In this document: positions 42,930 through 51,862 of the stretch, in pieces
Layout: each line of letters opens with the position of its first letter
Numbering within the stretch: position 1 is the first letter of the stretch
Origin: Rhodococcus sp. IEGM 1381
GTDB taxonomy: Bacteria; Actinomycetota; Actinomycetes; Mycobacteriales; Mycobacteriaceae
DNA: 63,830 nucleotides
Reading direction: 5' to 3'
Assembly: GCF_030056795.1 (NCBI RefSeq)
Contig: NZ_JASHKQ010000020.1
Span: 1 to 63,830, forward strand
The notes under the pieces: model-generated
The model's input: the letters and a program-made list of their open reading frames with translations, nothing else
Told to the model about the DNA's origin: nothing
Databases searched by the model: none
Program-made: the position numbers and the translations under genes

Positions 42930-43972
42930 CTACGGCCGCAACGCAATACACGATGCCGTCCGAGACGGCACCGCAGGACAAGGTGTGGATGGCGTTCCCG
43001 TGCGAGGGCTACTCCCTCGGCGACGATCCGGAAGCCAAGCACGAGGCCCGCTCCACCTGGGCGGCCGTCGCGCATGCGGTAGCGGATTTCGAGCCGGTGA
43101 CCGTCGTCGTCGATCCGGCCGAGCATGCGGTGGCCGCTACGTACCTCTCTCGCGATATCGACATCGTCGAGGCACCGCTGAACGACGCATGGATGCGCGA
43201 CATAGGCCCGACATTCGTTCATTCGGATGACGGTTCGGTCGCTGCCGTCGACTGGATTTTCAACGGCTGGGGCGCACAGGACTGGGCGCAGTGGGACAAG
43301 GACTGCCGCATCGGCGAGTTCGTCGCCGATCACGCTGCGGTGCAGAGGATTACGTCACCGATCGTCAACGAGGGTGGCGGCATTGCGGTCGACGGCGCAG
43401 GCACGGTGCTGGTCACCGAGACCGTCCAGCTCGATCCCGGCCGCAACCCCGGTCTGTCGAAAGGGGACATCGAAGCGGAGTTGGCGCGGACCATCGGTGC
43501 GCAGCACGTCATTTGGTTACCTCGTGGGTTGACACGGGATTCCCAGCGCTTCGGCACCCGCGGCCACGTCGACATCGTCGCTGCCATTCCCTCACCGGGA
43601 ACCGTTCTGGTGCACCGGCAACGTGATCAGGCTCACCCCGATTGCGAGGTCAGCGCACTGATCATCGAGACTTTGCGCGCTACTCACAGTGGCTCGGGTG
43701 AAGACTGGAACATCGTCGAGGTGCCGGCTCCGCGGACATTGCGGGATGCGGACGGGTTCGTCGACTACAGCTACATCAATCATCTCGTCGTCAACGGCGG
43801 CGTGATTGCCTGTAGCTACGACGACCCTGCCGACAACGAGGCAGCGGCGGTCCTACGTGACGCGTATCCGGGAAGAACGGTGGTGAGCGTGGACGCGAGG
43901 CCTCTGTTCGAGAGAGGCGGAGGCATCCACTGCATCACCCAGCACCAACCGTCGGCACGCGCTCGCGGCTGA
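42926..43972 (+). CDS. aguA: Agmatine deiminase
   Basis: Converts agmatine to N-carbamoylputrescine and ammonia. The 348-aa peptidyl-arginine-deiminase-type protein has MRDIGPTFV (about 90-98), NEGGGIAVDG, GTRGHVDIVAA and the catalytic Cys336 in GGGIHCITQHQP. The GTG start overlaps the amidase gene by 4 bp. With that gene it turns agmatine into putrescine in two steps. Confidence 0.95.
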   Translation: MTTAATQYTMPSETAPQDKVWMAFPCEGYSLGDDPEAKHEARSTWAAVAHAVADFEPVTVVVDPAEHAVAATYLSRDIDIVEAPLNDAWMRDIGPTFVHSDDGSVAAVDWIFNGWGAQDWAQWDKDCRIGEFVADHAAVQRITSPIVNEGGGIAVDGAGTVLVTETVQLDPGRNPGLSKGDIEAELARTIGAQHVIWLPRGLTRDSQRFGTRGHVDIVAAIPSPGTVLVHRQRDQAHPDCEVSALIIETLRATHSGSGEDWNIVEVPAPRTLRDADGFVDYSYINHLVVNGGVIACSYDDPADNEAAAVLRDAYPGRTVVSVDARPLFERGGGIHCITQHQPSARARG

Positions 43973-43991
43973 CGGTTGGCATTCGGACGTC

Positions 43992-44426
43992 CTACGAGCT
44001 GCGTCGAACTTCCAAGTGCTCGCCGACGACGACGGTCTGGGCCTCGGTCACGCAGTCCAGGCGTCCGTCGAGACGGAGCGACACGTTGTATTCACCCGGC
44101 TTGAGGGCGAACGTGGTGATGTCGATGCTCGAGATGTTGTCGCCGACGGTGACGCGGTGGCTCAGCGACAGCATGCCGTTATGCAGAATCTCGCACATCT
44201 GACCCGGCAGGACATTGTCGACGTGAACGGTGATGGTCTTGGGTCCGCCGTGAGCCTCGATGGTGGGCTGCGGCGTGCTCGATCCAACGAGTCTGAGGTA
44301 GCTCTTGTCTCTGCGCACGGCCTCGACTTCCCTGTTAGCGTGCTCCACCGTGAGGTGAACGTCCGACGTGGTCTCGTTGGTACTTCGTGGCGCGACGAAG
44401 GGCGGATTGGTAGTGCACATCGTCAT
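43992..44426 (-). CDS. Hypothetical beta-rich protein, 144 aa
   Basis: I do not recognise this protein. It has no signal peptide or membrane segment. The C-terminal two thirds read as alternating strands (PKTITVHVDNVLPGQMCEIL, HRVTVGDN, GEYNVSLRLDG), which suggests an Ig-like sandwich. It is convergent with aguA, 19 bp apart. ATG at 44420 is an alternative. Function unknown. Confidence 0.6.
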   Translation of the reverse strand: MTMCTTNPPFVAPRSTNETTSDVHLTVEHANREVEAVRRDKSYLRLVGSSTPQPTIEAHGGPKTITVHVDNVLPGQMCEILHNGMLSLSHRVTVGDNISSIDITTFALKPGEYNVSLRLDGRLDCVTEAQTVVVGEHLEVRRSS

Positions 44427-44651
44427 CGGCCTCGAACCGAGCCTCTCTTATCATCGGGCGCAAGCTCGGCCACGTTACGAACCCGCGTCCGACCAGCCCT
44501 GCAACAGCCGCTGACACCGGACAATCGTGATGTCATCGGACAGAACATACCTCCCGGGCGGCGGATCTGCGAACGGACTGATCGAAACCGATACCTTTAC
44601 GTATCTTTACGTCCTGTCACCCCAGGTCTAGGACGATTCACATAATGCACG

Positions 44652-45173
44652 TCACTTGTTCGGGTCGAACCCGAGCAGTTCGGCCTTCTCGGCGGCGCGC
44701 TCGGCCTCGTGCACCCGACGCCGCCGATTCTTGATACCCACCACTCCCGCCGCGAGCCCCACCGGCGCAGCGATCGCCGCTCCGATCCACATGGACTGGA
44801 GATTGCCGCCGCCGTAATGAGCCAGGAGTCGAAGCGCCGCTCCTGCACCACTGAGAAAGAAGAGCAGTCCGGCGAGCACTATCCGTGTGCGTCGAAGTTT
44901 CTGCGAGGCGTACATGTCGATCCCCCGCACCCTGGCGTATCCCAACACCACGAAGGACACGGAGATGAGCACGGAGAACAGGCCGAGCGCAATCCACGCC
45001 CCGGTGACACCCGCCGCGTAGGGCAGGACCGCGCCACCGATCAGTCCGATCCACAGTAAAGACTGGAACCCGACGGCCGAGGCCTCGTTCCAGATGTCGC
45101 GTTGCAGCTCGTCGTTGTAGAAGTCGTCGTCGAGGTCGCCGACGAATCGTGCTGCTCTGACGAATGCGCTCAT
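44652..45173 (-). CDS. Small four-helix membrane protein, paralogue B, without its XRE gene
   Basis: A 173-aa paralogue of the gene at 40472 (RFVGDLDDDFYNDELQRDIW against RFVGDLDDEFYDDERQRD), with four membrane segments and a longer basic C-terminus (KNRRRRVHEAERAAEKAELL). Its upstream block matches the one before the XRE gene of the other locus, yet no XRE gene lies between. Only an ORF of 10 codons (45202-45170) remains, whose stop overlaps this start by ATGA. Confidence 0.75.
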   Translation of the reverse strand: MSAFVRAARFVGDLDDDFYNDELQRDIWNEASAVGFQSLLWIGLIGGAVLPYAAGVTGAWIALGLFSVLISVSFVVLGYARVRGIDMYASQKLRRTRIVLAGLLFFLSGAGAALRLLAHYGGGNLQSMWIGAAIAAPVGLAAGVVGIKNRRRRVHEAERAAEKAELLGFDPNK

Positions 45174-45202
45174 GATCGATCCTCTCCTTCGTCTTTGGAC
45201 AT
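45170..45202 (-). other. Ten-residue leader ORF in place of the lost XRE gene
   Basis: Reads MSKDEGEDRS then TGA. The ATG sits at the same place in the conserved block as the XRE start at 41165, and the TGA overlaps the start of the membrane protein gene. It may couple translation or be a deletion scar. Confidence 0.5.
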
Positions 45203-45237
45203 GCCGAAAGTCAACTCTGCTTGTCAAAAAATGTCAA
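45200..45237 (-). promoter_or_regulatory. Conserved promoter/operator block, copy B
   Basis: Minus-strand reading TTGACATTTTTTGACAAG, then TTGACTTTCGGCATG. It matches copy A (41163-41200) closely and in the same orientation relative to the gene. Confidence 0.6.
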
Positions 45238-45380
45238 GAATGATTGACATCGAACTGCTTTTACCTCGGCGTAACGCGGGAAACAGACTCGTCACCGCGG
45301 AACATACCAACGCAATAACTGCCCTTTACTGTTCGCAATCGCGAATACACCTCTGTATACAAACTCCGAAAGGGCCGTAG

Positions 45381-46658
45381 ATGCCTGCTGTCTCGAAGCG
45401 CATGTCCGTCAAGCGCGTCATGGTCGTTCCCGCAGCTCTGGCTGCATTGAGCCTGGTCGCCACCGCCTGCGGAAGCAAGGCGAGCGACACCACCTCCGCC
45501 GAGGGCGGCGGCAGCTCGGCCACCTCGTGTGTGGACACCTCGGGTGACACCATCAAGGTCGGCTCGCTCAACTCGCTGTCCGGCACCATGGCGATCAGCG
45601 AAGTGACGGTTCGTGACTCGATCGCACTGGCCGTCGAGCAGATCAACGCGGCGGGTGGCGTCGACGGCAAGCAGATCGAGGTCGTCGCCGAGGACGGCGC
45701 GTCCGAGCCGACGGTCTTCGCCGAGAAGGCCGAGAAGTTGATCAGCAGCGATTGTGTCGCAGCAGTTTTCGGCGGTTGGACCTCGTCGTCGCGCAAGGCG
45801 ATGCTGCCCGTGTTCGAGGACAACGATGCGCTCCTCTACTACCCCGTGCAGTACGAGGGCCTCGAGGCGTCGAAGAACATCTTCTACACCGGTGCCACTA
45901 CCAACCAGCAGATCATTCCGGCCCTGGACTACCTGAAAGAGAAGGGCGTCAAGTCCCTCTATCTGGTCGGTAGCGACTACGTCTTCCCGCAAACGGCCAA
46001 CCGCGAGATCAAGGCCTACGCCGCGGCCAACGGAATCGAGATCAAGGGCGAGGACTACACCCCACTCGGCTCGACCGACTTCTCCACCATCGTCAACAAG
46101 GTGCGCTCGGCCGACGCCGACGCGGTGTTCAACACCCTCAACGGCGACTCGAACGTCGCATTCTTTCGCGAGTACACCAACGCCGGCCTCAAAGCTGCTG
46201 ACATGCCGGTCATCTCGGTGTCCATCGCCGAGGAGGAAGTGGCGGGTATCGGAGCCGCGAACATCGAGGGCCAGCTGACCGCCTGGAACTACTACCAGAC
46301 CGTCGACAGCCCGGAGAACACCAAGTTCGTCGCCGACTACAAGGCGAAGTACGGTGCCGACAAGCCCACCTCGGATCCCATGGAAGCCGCCTACACCTCG
46401 GTCTACCTGTGGAAGAACACCGTCGAGAAGGCCAATTCCTTTGCGGTGGCCGATATTCAGGCCGCGGCCGACGGCGTCAGCTTCGCCGCTCCCGAGGGCG
46501 AGGTCGTCATCGACGGCGACAACCACCACATCTCCAAGACCGCCCGCATCGGAGAGATCCGCCCCGACGGACTGATCTACACGGTGTGGGAGTCCCCCGA
46601 AGCGATTGCACCCGACCCGTTCCTCGAGACCTACGACTGGGCCTCCGACCTCAACTGA
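45381..46658 (+). CDS. urtA: Urea-type ABC transporter substrate-binding lipoprotein
   Basis: A 425-aa lipoprotein (lipobox to Cys30, LVATACGSK) that binds urea or a short amide outside the membrane. Family blocks are GSLNSLSGTMAISEVTVRDS, FGGWTSSSRKAMLPVFE and LLYYPVQYEGLE, all typical of UrtA. It starts the urtABCDE operon. The ATG has GAAAGGG upstream. Agmatine and amide genes nearby fit a nitrogen-scavenging role. Confidence 0.93.
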   Translation: MPAVSKRMSVKRVMVVPAALAALSLVATACGSKASDTTSAEGGGSSATSCVDTSGDTIKVGSLNSLSGTMAISEVTVRDSIALAVEQINAAGGVDGKQIEVVAEDGASEPTVFAEKAEKLISSDCVAAVFGGWTSSSRKAMLPVFEDNDALLYYPVQYEGLEASKNIFYTGATTNQQIIPALDYLKEKGVKSLYLVGSDYVFPQTANREIKAYAAANGIEIKGEDYTPLGSTDFSTIVNKVRSADADAVFNTLNGDSNVAFFREYTNAGLKAADMPVISVSIAEEEVAGIGAANIEGQLTAWNYYQTVDSPENTKFVADYKAKYGADKPTSDPMEAAYTSVYLWKNTVEKANSFAVADIQAAADGVSFAAPEGEVVIDGDNHHISKTARIGEIRPDGLIYTVWESPEAIAPDPFLETYDWASDLN

Positions 46659-46666
46659 CCACCACC

Positions 46667-46712
46667 CATGTGAGTGGAACTTCGTAGCCTGCTACGAAGT
46701 TCCACTCACATG
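46667..46712. repeat. 46-bp near-perfect palindrome between urtA and urtB
   Basis: Two 22-base arms pair perfectly around a 2-base centre, and the arms read CATGTGAGTGGAACTTCG onward. It lies 8 bp after the urtA stop and 17 bp before urtB. The right arm recurs exactly at 61-82. In RNA it would form a very stable hairpin that could stabilise urtA mRNA or attenuate urtBCDE (inference). Confidence 0.9.
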
Positions 46713-46729
46713 CTCCGAAGGAGCTCTCT

Positions 46730-47614
46730 ATGGACGTCGTGATCGGACAGTTGTTCACCGGCCTGTCGATCGGATCCATTCTTTTGCTCGCCGCCCTCGG
46801 GCTCTCACTGACGTTCGGTCAGATGGGCGTCATCAACATGGCGCACGGCGAGTTCATCATGGCCGGTTCGTACACGGCTTACGTTGTGCAGCAGATCGTC
46901 TCCACCGGCGGCGCTTCACTGTTCATCTCGCTGATCGTCGGCTTCCTCGTCGGCGGCGCGATGGGTGTGCTGCTCGAGGTGACGCTGATCCAGCGCATGT
47001 ACCACCGTCCACTGGACACCCTGCTCGTCACCTTCGGCGTCGGGCTGATCCTGCAGCAGCTCGCTCGCGACATCTTCGGCGCTCCGGCGGTCAACGTCGT
47101 CTCCCCGGAATGGCTGACCGGCGGCGTCGACATTCTCGGTGCCGTGGTGCCCAAGACCAGAATCTTCATTCTCGTCCTCGCGGTCGTTGCCGTTGTTGCA
47201 CTGTCGATCGCGCTGAAGAAGACCGCAATGGGTCGACGCATCCGCGCGGTGGTGCAGAACCGCGATCTCGCGGAGACCTCGGGCATCTCGAGCCGCAGGA
47301 CCGACATCTCGACGTTCTTTCTCGGCTCCGGTTTGGCGGGCGTCGCGGGCGTGGCACTGACTCTGATCGGATCCACCAGTTCCACTGTGGGACAGAGCTA
47401 TCTGATCGACGCCTTCCTCGTGGTCGTCGTCGGCGGACTCGGCCAGATCAAGGGCGCGGTGATCGCCGCCTTCGCTCTCGGAATCCTCAACTCGTTCATC
47501 GAATACAGCACCACGGCCTCGATCGCCAAGGTCATCGTGTTCGTCCTCATCGTGATCTTCCTGCAGGCCCGCCCGCAGGGCTTGTTCGCCGTCAAGACAA
47601 GGAGCCTGGTATGA
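46730..47614 (+). CDS. urtB: Urea-type ABC transporter permease
   Basis: A 294-aa branched-chain-type permease with about eight membrane segments. The block LGLSLTFGQMGVINMAHGEFIMAGSYTA at the N-terminus is characteristic of UrtB. It forms the membrane channel with UrtC. The urtA-urtB gap contains the large palindrome; urtC follows with a 4-bp overlap. Confidence 0.93.
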   Translation: MDVVIGQLFTGLSIGSILLLAALGLSLTFGQMGVINMAHGEFIMAGSYTAYVVQQIVSTGGASLFISLIVGFLVGGAMGVLLEVTLIQRMYHRPLDTLLVTFGVGLILQQLARDIFGAPAVNVVSPEWLTGGVDILGAVVPKTRIFILVLAVVAVVALSIALKKTAMGRRIRAVVQNRDLAETSGISSRRTDISTFFLGSGLAGVAGVALTLIGSTSSTVGQSYLIDAFLVVVVGGLGQIKGAVIAAFALGILNSFIEYSTTASIAKVIVFVLIVIFLQARPQGLFAVKTRSLV

Positions 47615-48702
47615 GCGAGTTCATCGCCAAGCGCGGCGCTCTACTGGGATTCGCACTCGCCGCGATCCTGCTGTTCGCCGTTGCTCCGGCCGTCCTCAGC
47701 GACTTCCGGTTGAATCTGTTGGGCAAGTTCATCTGCTACGCGATCGTGGCCGTCGGAATCGGATTGGCCTGGGGTCGTGGCGGAATGCTCACTCTCGGCC
47801 AGGGCGTGTTCTTCGGTATCGGTGCCTACATCATGGCCATGCACCTGAAGATCTCCGACGCAGATCTGCGCGGCGACGACGTACCGGACTTCATGTCCAT
47901 CGCCGGTATCCGTGAACTTCCCTCGTACTGGGTGCCGTTCACCTCACCCATCTCCACGATCCTGGGCATCCTGTTCGTGCCGGCCCTGGTGGCACTGGTT
48001 CTCGGCCTCGGCGTGTTCAAGCGCCGAGTCAAGGGCGCGTACTTCGCGATCCTCAGCCAGGCCCTGGCCGCCGCCTTCGCGATTCTGCTCATCGGACAGC
48101 AGAGCACCGGCGGCTCCAACGGGCTCAACAGGTTTCGGACGTTCTTCGGGTTCAACCTCAACGACCCCGCGAACAAGCAGATGCTGTTCTTCATCGCCGC
48201 AGGCGTGCTGCTCGCCGTCGTCGCCATCACCCGCCAGCTGATGTACTCGCGCTACGGCGAGCTGCTGGTGGCGGTGCGCGATCAGGAGGAGCGCGTCCGC
48301 TTCCTCGGTTACGACCCCGCCAACGTCAAGATCGTCGCGTACGTGGCCGCGGCGTTCTTCGCGGGACTGGCCGGGGCACTGTTCGTTCCGATCGTGGGCA
48401 TCATCTCCCCCAACGACGTCGGCATCGTCCCGTCCATCGCGTTCCTCATCGGCGTCGCCATCGGCGGCCGCACCACCCTGCTCGGGCCGGTCCTCGGCGC
48501 CCTCGGCGTCGCGTGGGCTCAGACCACGCTGTCCGAGCAGTTCCCGTCCGGCTGGACGTACGCACAGGGTCTGCTGTTCGTGGTGGTCGTCGGATTCTTC
48601 CCCGCCGGCATCGCCGGACTCTTCGCATTGCGCAAGCGAAAGCAGGACACCGAATCGGTCCCTGAATCGAGCGCAGAACAAGAGAAGGAACTCGCACGAT
48701 GA
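47611..48702 (+). CDS. urtC: Urea-type ABC transporter permease
   Basis: A 363-aa permease of the LivM/UrtC type with about ten membrane segments; GRGGMLTLGQGVFFGIGAYIMAMHL is the family signature. ATG 47611 overlaps the urtB stop; the longer frame upstream is not coding. Pairs with UrtB in the membrane. Confidence 0.92.
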   Translation: MSEFIAKRGALLGFALAAILLFAVAPAVLSDFRLNLLGKFICYAIVAVGIGLAWGRGGMLTLGQGVFFGIGAYIMAMHLKISDADLRGDDVPDFMSIAGIRELPSYWVPFTSPISTILGILFVPALVALVLGLGVFKRRVKGAYFAILSQALAAAFAILLIGQQSTGGSNGLNRFRTFFGFNLNDPANKQMLFFIAAGVLLAVVAITRQLMYSRYGELLVAVRDQEERVRFLGYDPANVKIVAYVAAAFFAGLAGALFVPIVGIISPNDVGIVPSIAFLIGVAIGGRTTLLGPVLGALGVAWAQTTLSEQFPSGWTYAQGLLFVVVVGFFPAGIAGLFALRKRKQDTESVPESSAEQEKELAR

Positions 48703-49529
48703 TTCATGTCGAAGGCCCGCAGCCCACGTTCGGCGGCAACGCCGGCATGTCCAGTCAGTACCTCGAAGTCCGCGACCTGACGGTCAGTTTCGACGGTTTC
48801 AAGGCCAACACGAACGTCGATCTGACGCTGATGCAGGGCGATCTGCGCTTTCTCATCGGCCCCAACGGGGCAGGCAAGACGACGCTGATCGACGCCATCA
48901 CGGGCCTCGTCCCGGCTACCGGGTCGGTCACCAAATCCGGCGTCGAACTGCTGGGCAAGAAGGTGCATCAGATTGCGCGCCTGGGCATCGGCCGAACGTT
49001 CCAGACCGCCAGCATTTTCGAGAACCTGACGGTGCTGCAGAACCTGGACATCGCGGCCGGGTCCGGTCGATCGGTACTCACGATGTTGCGTCGACGCGGA
49101 TCGGTGCTTCCGCAGATCGAGGAGGCTCTCGAGACCATCGGTCTGACGGCCGAACGAGACAAGGCCGCAGGAATCCTCGCCCACGGCCAGAAGCAGTGGC
49201 TCGAGATCGGAATGTTGTTGGTGCAGAACGCCGATGTGCTCCTACTCGACGAGCCGGTCGCCGGTATGAGCCACGAGGAACGCGAGGAGACGGGCCAGCT
49301 GCTGCAACGGATCGGCGGTGAGCGGACCGTAGTGGTGGTGGAGCACGACATGGACTTCATGCGCATGTTCGCCACCTCCGTGACGGTGTTGGCTGCCGGA
49401 CGCGTTCTGGCCGAGGGCACAGTGGCCGAGGTACAGGCCGATCCGAAGGTCCAGGAGGTCTACCTCGGCACCGCAGCGGCGGGCGAGGAACTCGAACAGA
49501 TCGCAGAAGAGGGAGCCGGTCATGCTTGA
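48699..49529 (+). CDS. urtD: Urea-type ABC transporter ATPase
   Basis: A 276-aa ATPase with Walker A GPNGAGKTT, Walker B VLLLDEPVAGM and a degenerate signature (GILAHGQKQWLEIG). LivG/UrtD type. An ATG at 48747 (MSSQYLEV) would give a shorter N-terminus closer to the family. Overlaps urtC by 4 bp and urtE by 8 bp. Confidence 0.92.
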   Translation: MIHVEGPQPTFGGNAGMSSQYLEVRDLTVSFDGFKANTNVDLTLMQGDLRFLIGPNGAGKTTLIDAITGLVPATGSVTKSGVELLGKKVHQIARLGIGRTFQTASIFENLTVLQNLDIAAGSGRSVLTMLRRRGSVLPQIEEALETIGLTAERDKAAGILAHGQKQWLEIGMLLVQNADVLLLDEPVAGMSHEEREETGQLLQRIGGERTVVVVEHDMDFMRMFATSVTVLAAGRVLAEGTVAEVQADPKVQEVYLGTAAAGEELEQIAEEGAGHA

Positions 49530-50214
49530 ACTGGTAGATGTGCGTACCGGTTACGGCCGCAGCGAGGTGATTCACGGTGCTTCGCTGACGGTTCCGGCCG
49601 ACGGAGTCGCGGCGGTAATGGGCCACAACGGCGCAGGCAAGACCACCCTGCTGCGGGCAGCGGTCGGGTTGCTGAAGGTCAACTCCGGCAAGGTCATGTT
49701 CGACGGCGAGGACGTCAGTGCGTTGCGGCCCAGCGCCCGCGTCGCCCGCGGCCTTGCCTACGTGCCGCAGGGCCAGCAGTCGTTCGGTCAGTTGACGACG
49801 GCCGAAAACCTGCAGGTCGTCGCGGACGGCCGCAAGCGCGGCAAGGCTCTGATCGACGAGGCACTCGATCTGTTCCCGGCATTGAAGGAATTGCTCGGCC
49901 GCAGAGCAGGATTGCTCTCGGGCGGGCAGCGCCAGCAACTCGCCATCGCGCGAGCGCTGATCACCGAACCCCGGATGCTGATTCTCGACGAGCCGACCGA
50001 GGGTATCCAGCCGTCGGTGGTCGCCGAGATCGAACGCACCATTCTCGAGCTCACCCGCCGCGGTGGTCTCGGAGTACTGCTGGTGGAGCAGCACATCGGG
50101 TTCGCCCTCGAGTCGGCGCAGAACTATTACATCCTCGAAGCCGGCCGCATCACCTCGACCGGCGTCGGCGGTACCGAGTCCGAGGCCGACGTGCGCGCAG
50201 CCATGGCGATCTGA
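49522..50214 (+). CDS. urtE: Urea-type ABC transporter ATPase
   Basis: A 230-aa ATPase of the LivF/UrtE type with Walker A GHNGAGKTT, signature LLSGGQRQQLAIARAL and Walker B MLILDEPTEGIQ. It completes the transporter. A GntR gene follows 11 bp later on the same strand. Confidence 0.93.
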   Translation: MLELVDVRTGYGRSEVIHGASLTVPADGVAAVMGHNGAGKTTLLRAAVGLLKVNSGKVMFDGEDVSALRPSARVARGLAYVPQGQQSFGQLTTAENLQVVADGRKRGKALIDEALDLFPALKELLGRRAGLLSGGQRQQLAIARALITEPRMLILDEPTEGIQPSVVAEIERTILELTRRGGLGVLLVEQHIGFALESAQNYYILEAGRITSTGVGGTESEADVRAAMAI

Positions 50215-50225
50215 CCGGTCGAGTC

Positions 50226-50894
50226 GTGCCGCGCAGCGACCTTCGCGAGAAGGTCTATTCGTCACTGCGCCGGGATCTGATCTCCGGTGCCATCAGCTCC
50301 ACCGAGCGGCTCGGCGAGGAGCGTCTCGCCGAGTTGTACGGGGTCTCACGCACTCCCGTGCGGGAGGCCCTGGCACGGTTGCAGGCCGACGGTCTCGTCA
50401 CCCGCGACGAGGCGGGCCTGCACGCCTATCGCCCTCGGCTGACCGACCTGCCCGATCTCTACGAGCTACGGGCCACACTCGAGGCCCGCGGCATCACACG
50501 TTCGACGTCGCAGTCCTTCGATCGGGAGTCGCTGTCGACGCTGTCGGCCACCTGGGTCGCGCTACGTACCGACCCGCCCGACACCACCGACGACCTGGTG
50601 GCGCTGGACGAGAACTTCCACGTCACATTGCTTGCCGCGTCCGGCAATTCGGCACTCACCGATGCCCTGTGCACCGTCAACGCCAAGGTACGTCCGGTAC
50701 GGATACTCGGCGGACTCGATGCATCGGCCGTCGTCTCGGCGATCGATGAGCACATCGACATCGTCGAGCATCTGTTGGCCGGGACCCTCGACACGGCTCT
50801 GGAACTACTTCTCGCCCACATCGATTCCTCGCGCGATCGAGTGGTCGAGCGCGCCCAGCAGGCCGCGGCGCTGGCGGGTGCCGTCCGGATCTGA
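50226..50894 (+). CDS. GntR-family regulator with FCD domain
   Basis: A 222-aa regulator with a winged HTH (LGEERLAELYGVSRTPVREALARLQADGLV, about 30-59) and an FCD ligand domain (about 75-205) whose metal-binding acidic and His residues fit LDENFHVTLLAASGN. The start is GTG 50226. Placed 11 bp after urtE, it may control the transporter; its ligand is unknown. Confidence 0.88.
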   Translation: MPRSDLREKVYSSLRRDLISGAISSTERLGEERLAELYGVSRTPVREALARLQADGLVTRDEAGLHAYRPRLTDLPDLYELRATLEARGITRSTSQSFDRESLSTLSATWVALRTDPPDTTDDLVALDENFHVTLLAASGNSALTDALCTVNAKVRPVRILGGLDASAVVSAIDEHIDIVEHLLAGTLDTALELLLAHIDSSRDRVVERAQQAAALAGAVRI

Positions 50895-50898
50895 CGCG

Positions 50899-51828
50899 TC
50901 AGGCGCGACCCGACAGGATTCGATCGATGTCGTCGAGCACGGACTGTCCACCCTTGGGTCCGACGCCGGTGATCCAGTAAGACTGATCCACCGCATGCGG
51001 ATTGGGCAGCGCGGCTGCATTGGCGGTGATCGACGCCGGGATCGCCGCCGGGTCCGACGGATCGGTGGCGGTGACGACGATCAAGTCCGCTGCCGCCTGG
51101 GCTGCCAGTTCGGGTGAGAGGTCGACCGAGATCTCGTCGGCCCATTCCGGTCGCGGCGGAGTGGTGAACCCTGCGCACTCGAGGGTGCTGCCGGCGAACG
51201 AGGACGGTCCGTACAGGGTCAACTCACCGTTACGAGGCCGGATCAGTTGTGCTGTCTCCCCTTCGGTTCCGAACTTTTCGGCGATCTCGCCGCACCGGTC
51301 GTCGTATGCGGTGAGCAGTTCCTCCGCCTTCGCCTCCCTGCCGAGAATGCGCCCGACGAACCGGACACTGTCGCGCCACGGATCGGACTGGGAGGCGATG
51401 AACACCGTCGGCGCAATGGCGGAGAGTTGGTCGTAGTACTCGGCGTGCCGAGTCTCGGTGCCGAGAATGAGGTCGGGTTGCAGGGCCGCGATGTCCTCGA
51501 TGGTCGGTTCGGCCACCGTGCCGACAGTGGCGATGTCGGCCGCTTCGGCGCCGAGATACGACGGCACACCGCTCACGTCACTGAGCACCGCGGTGCCGAC
51601 GGGTACGACACCGAGGGCGACGGAAGTGTCGAGCTCGACCGGCTCGAGTGTGACCACACGCAGTGGGGTTTCCGGAACGTCGACCGTTCCCCGGACTGTC
51701 TCGATCGATCGCGTTGCGCTGCCCGCCCCGTCGGAGGTGGCGTCGGTGGACGAACACGCCGTCGCAGTCACACCGAAGGCGGCGACGGTGAGGGCGAGGG
51801 CAGTGATACGGGCGTGGAACGTCGTCAA
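50899..51828 (-). CDS. Iron-siderophore ABC transporter substrate-binding lipoprotein
   Basis: A 309-aa FepB/FhuD-type lipoprotein with lipobox to Cys25 (VTATACSS) and the class III pattern (GTVDVPETPLRVVTLEPVELDTSVALG, DLILGTETRHAEYY). The start is TTG 51828 with GGAGG about 6 bases upstream; earlier codons lack a signal sequence. An IdeR-like box lies 35 bp upstream. Transport partners are not nearby. Related in type to the gene at 15418. Confidence 0.87.
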   Translation of the reverse strand: MTTFHARITALALTVAAFGVTATACSSTDATSDGAGSATRSIETVRGTVDVPETPLRVVTLEPVELDTSVALGVVPVGTAVLSDVSGVPSYLGAEAADIATVGTVAEPTIEDIAALQPDLILGTETRHAEYYDQLSAIAPTVFIASQSDPWRDSVRFVGRILGREAKAEELLTAYDDRCGEIAEKFGTEGETAQLIRPRNGELTLYGPSSFAGSTLECAGFTTPPRPEWADEISVDLSPELAAQAAADLIVVTATDPSDPAAIPASITANAAALPNPHAVDQSYWITGVGPKGGQSVLDDIDRILSGRA

Positions 51829-51862
51829 GGGTCCTCCGTGGGAAAATTGTTCGGAATCACAA

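Noticed and set aside
45280..45320. GlnR-like half-sites (GTAAC...GAAAC, GTCAC...GAAC) upstream of urtA
   Set aside because: The bases are attractive for a nitrogen operon, but the spacing is 4 where the known boxes have 6 or more, so I do not call a site.
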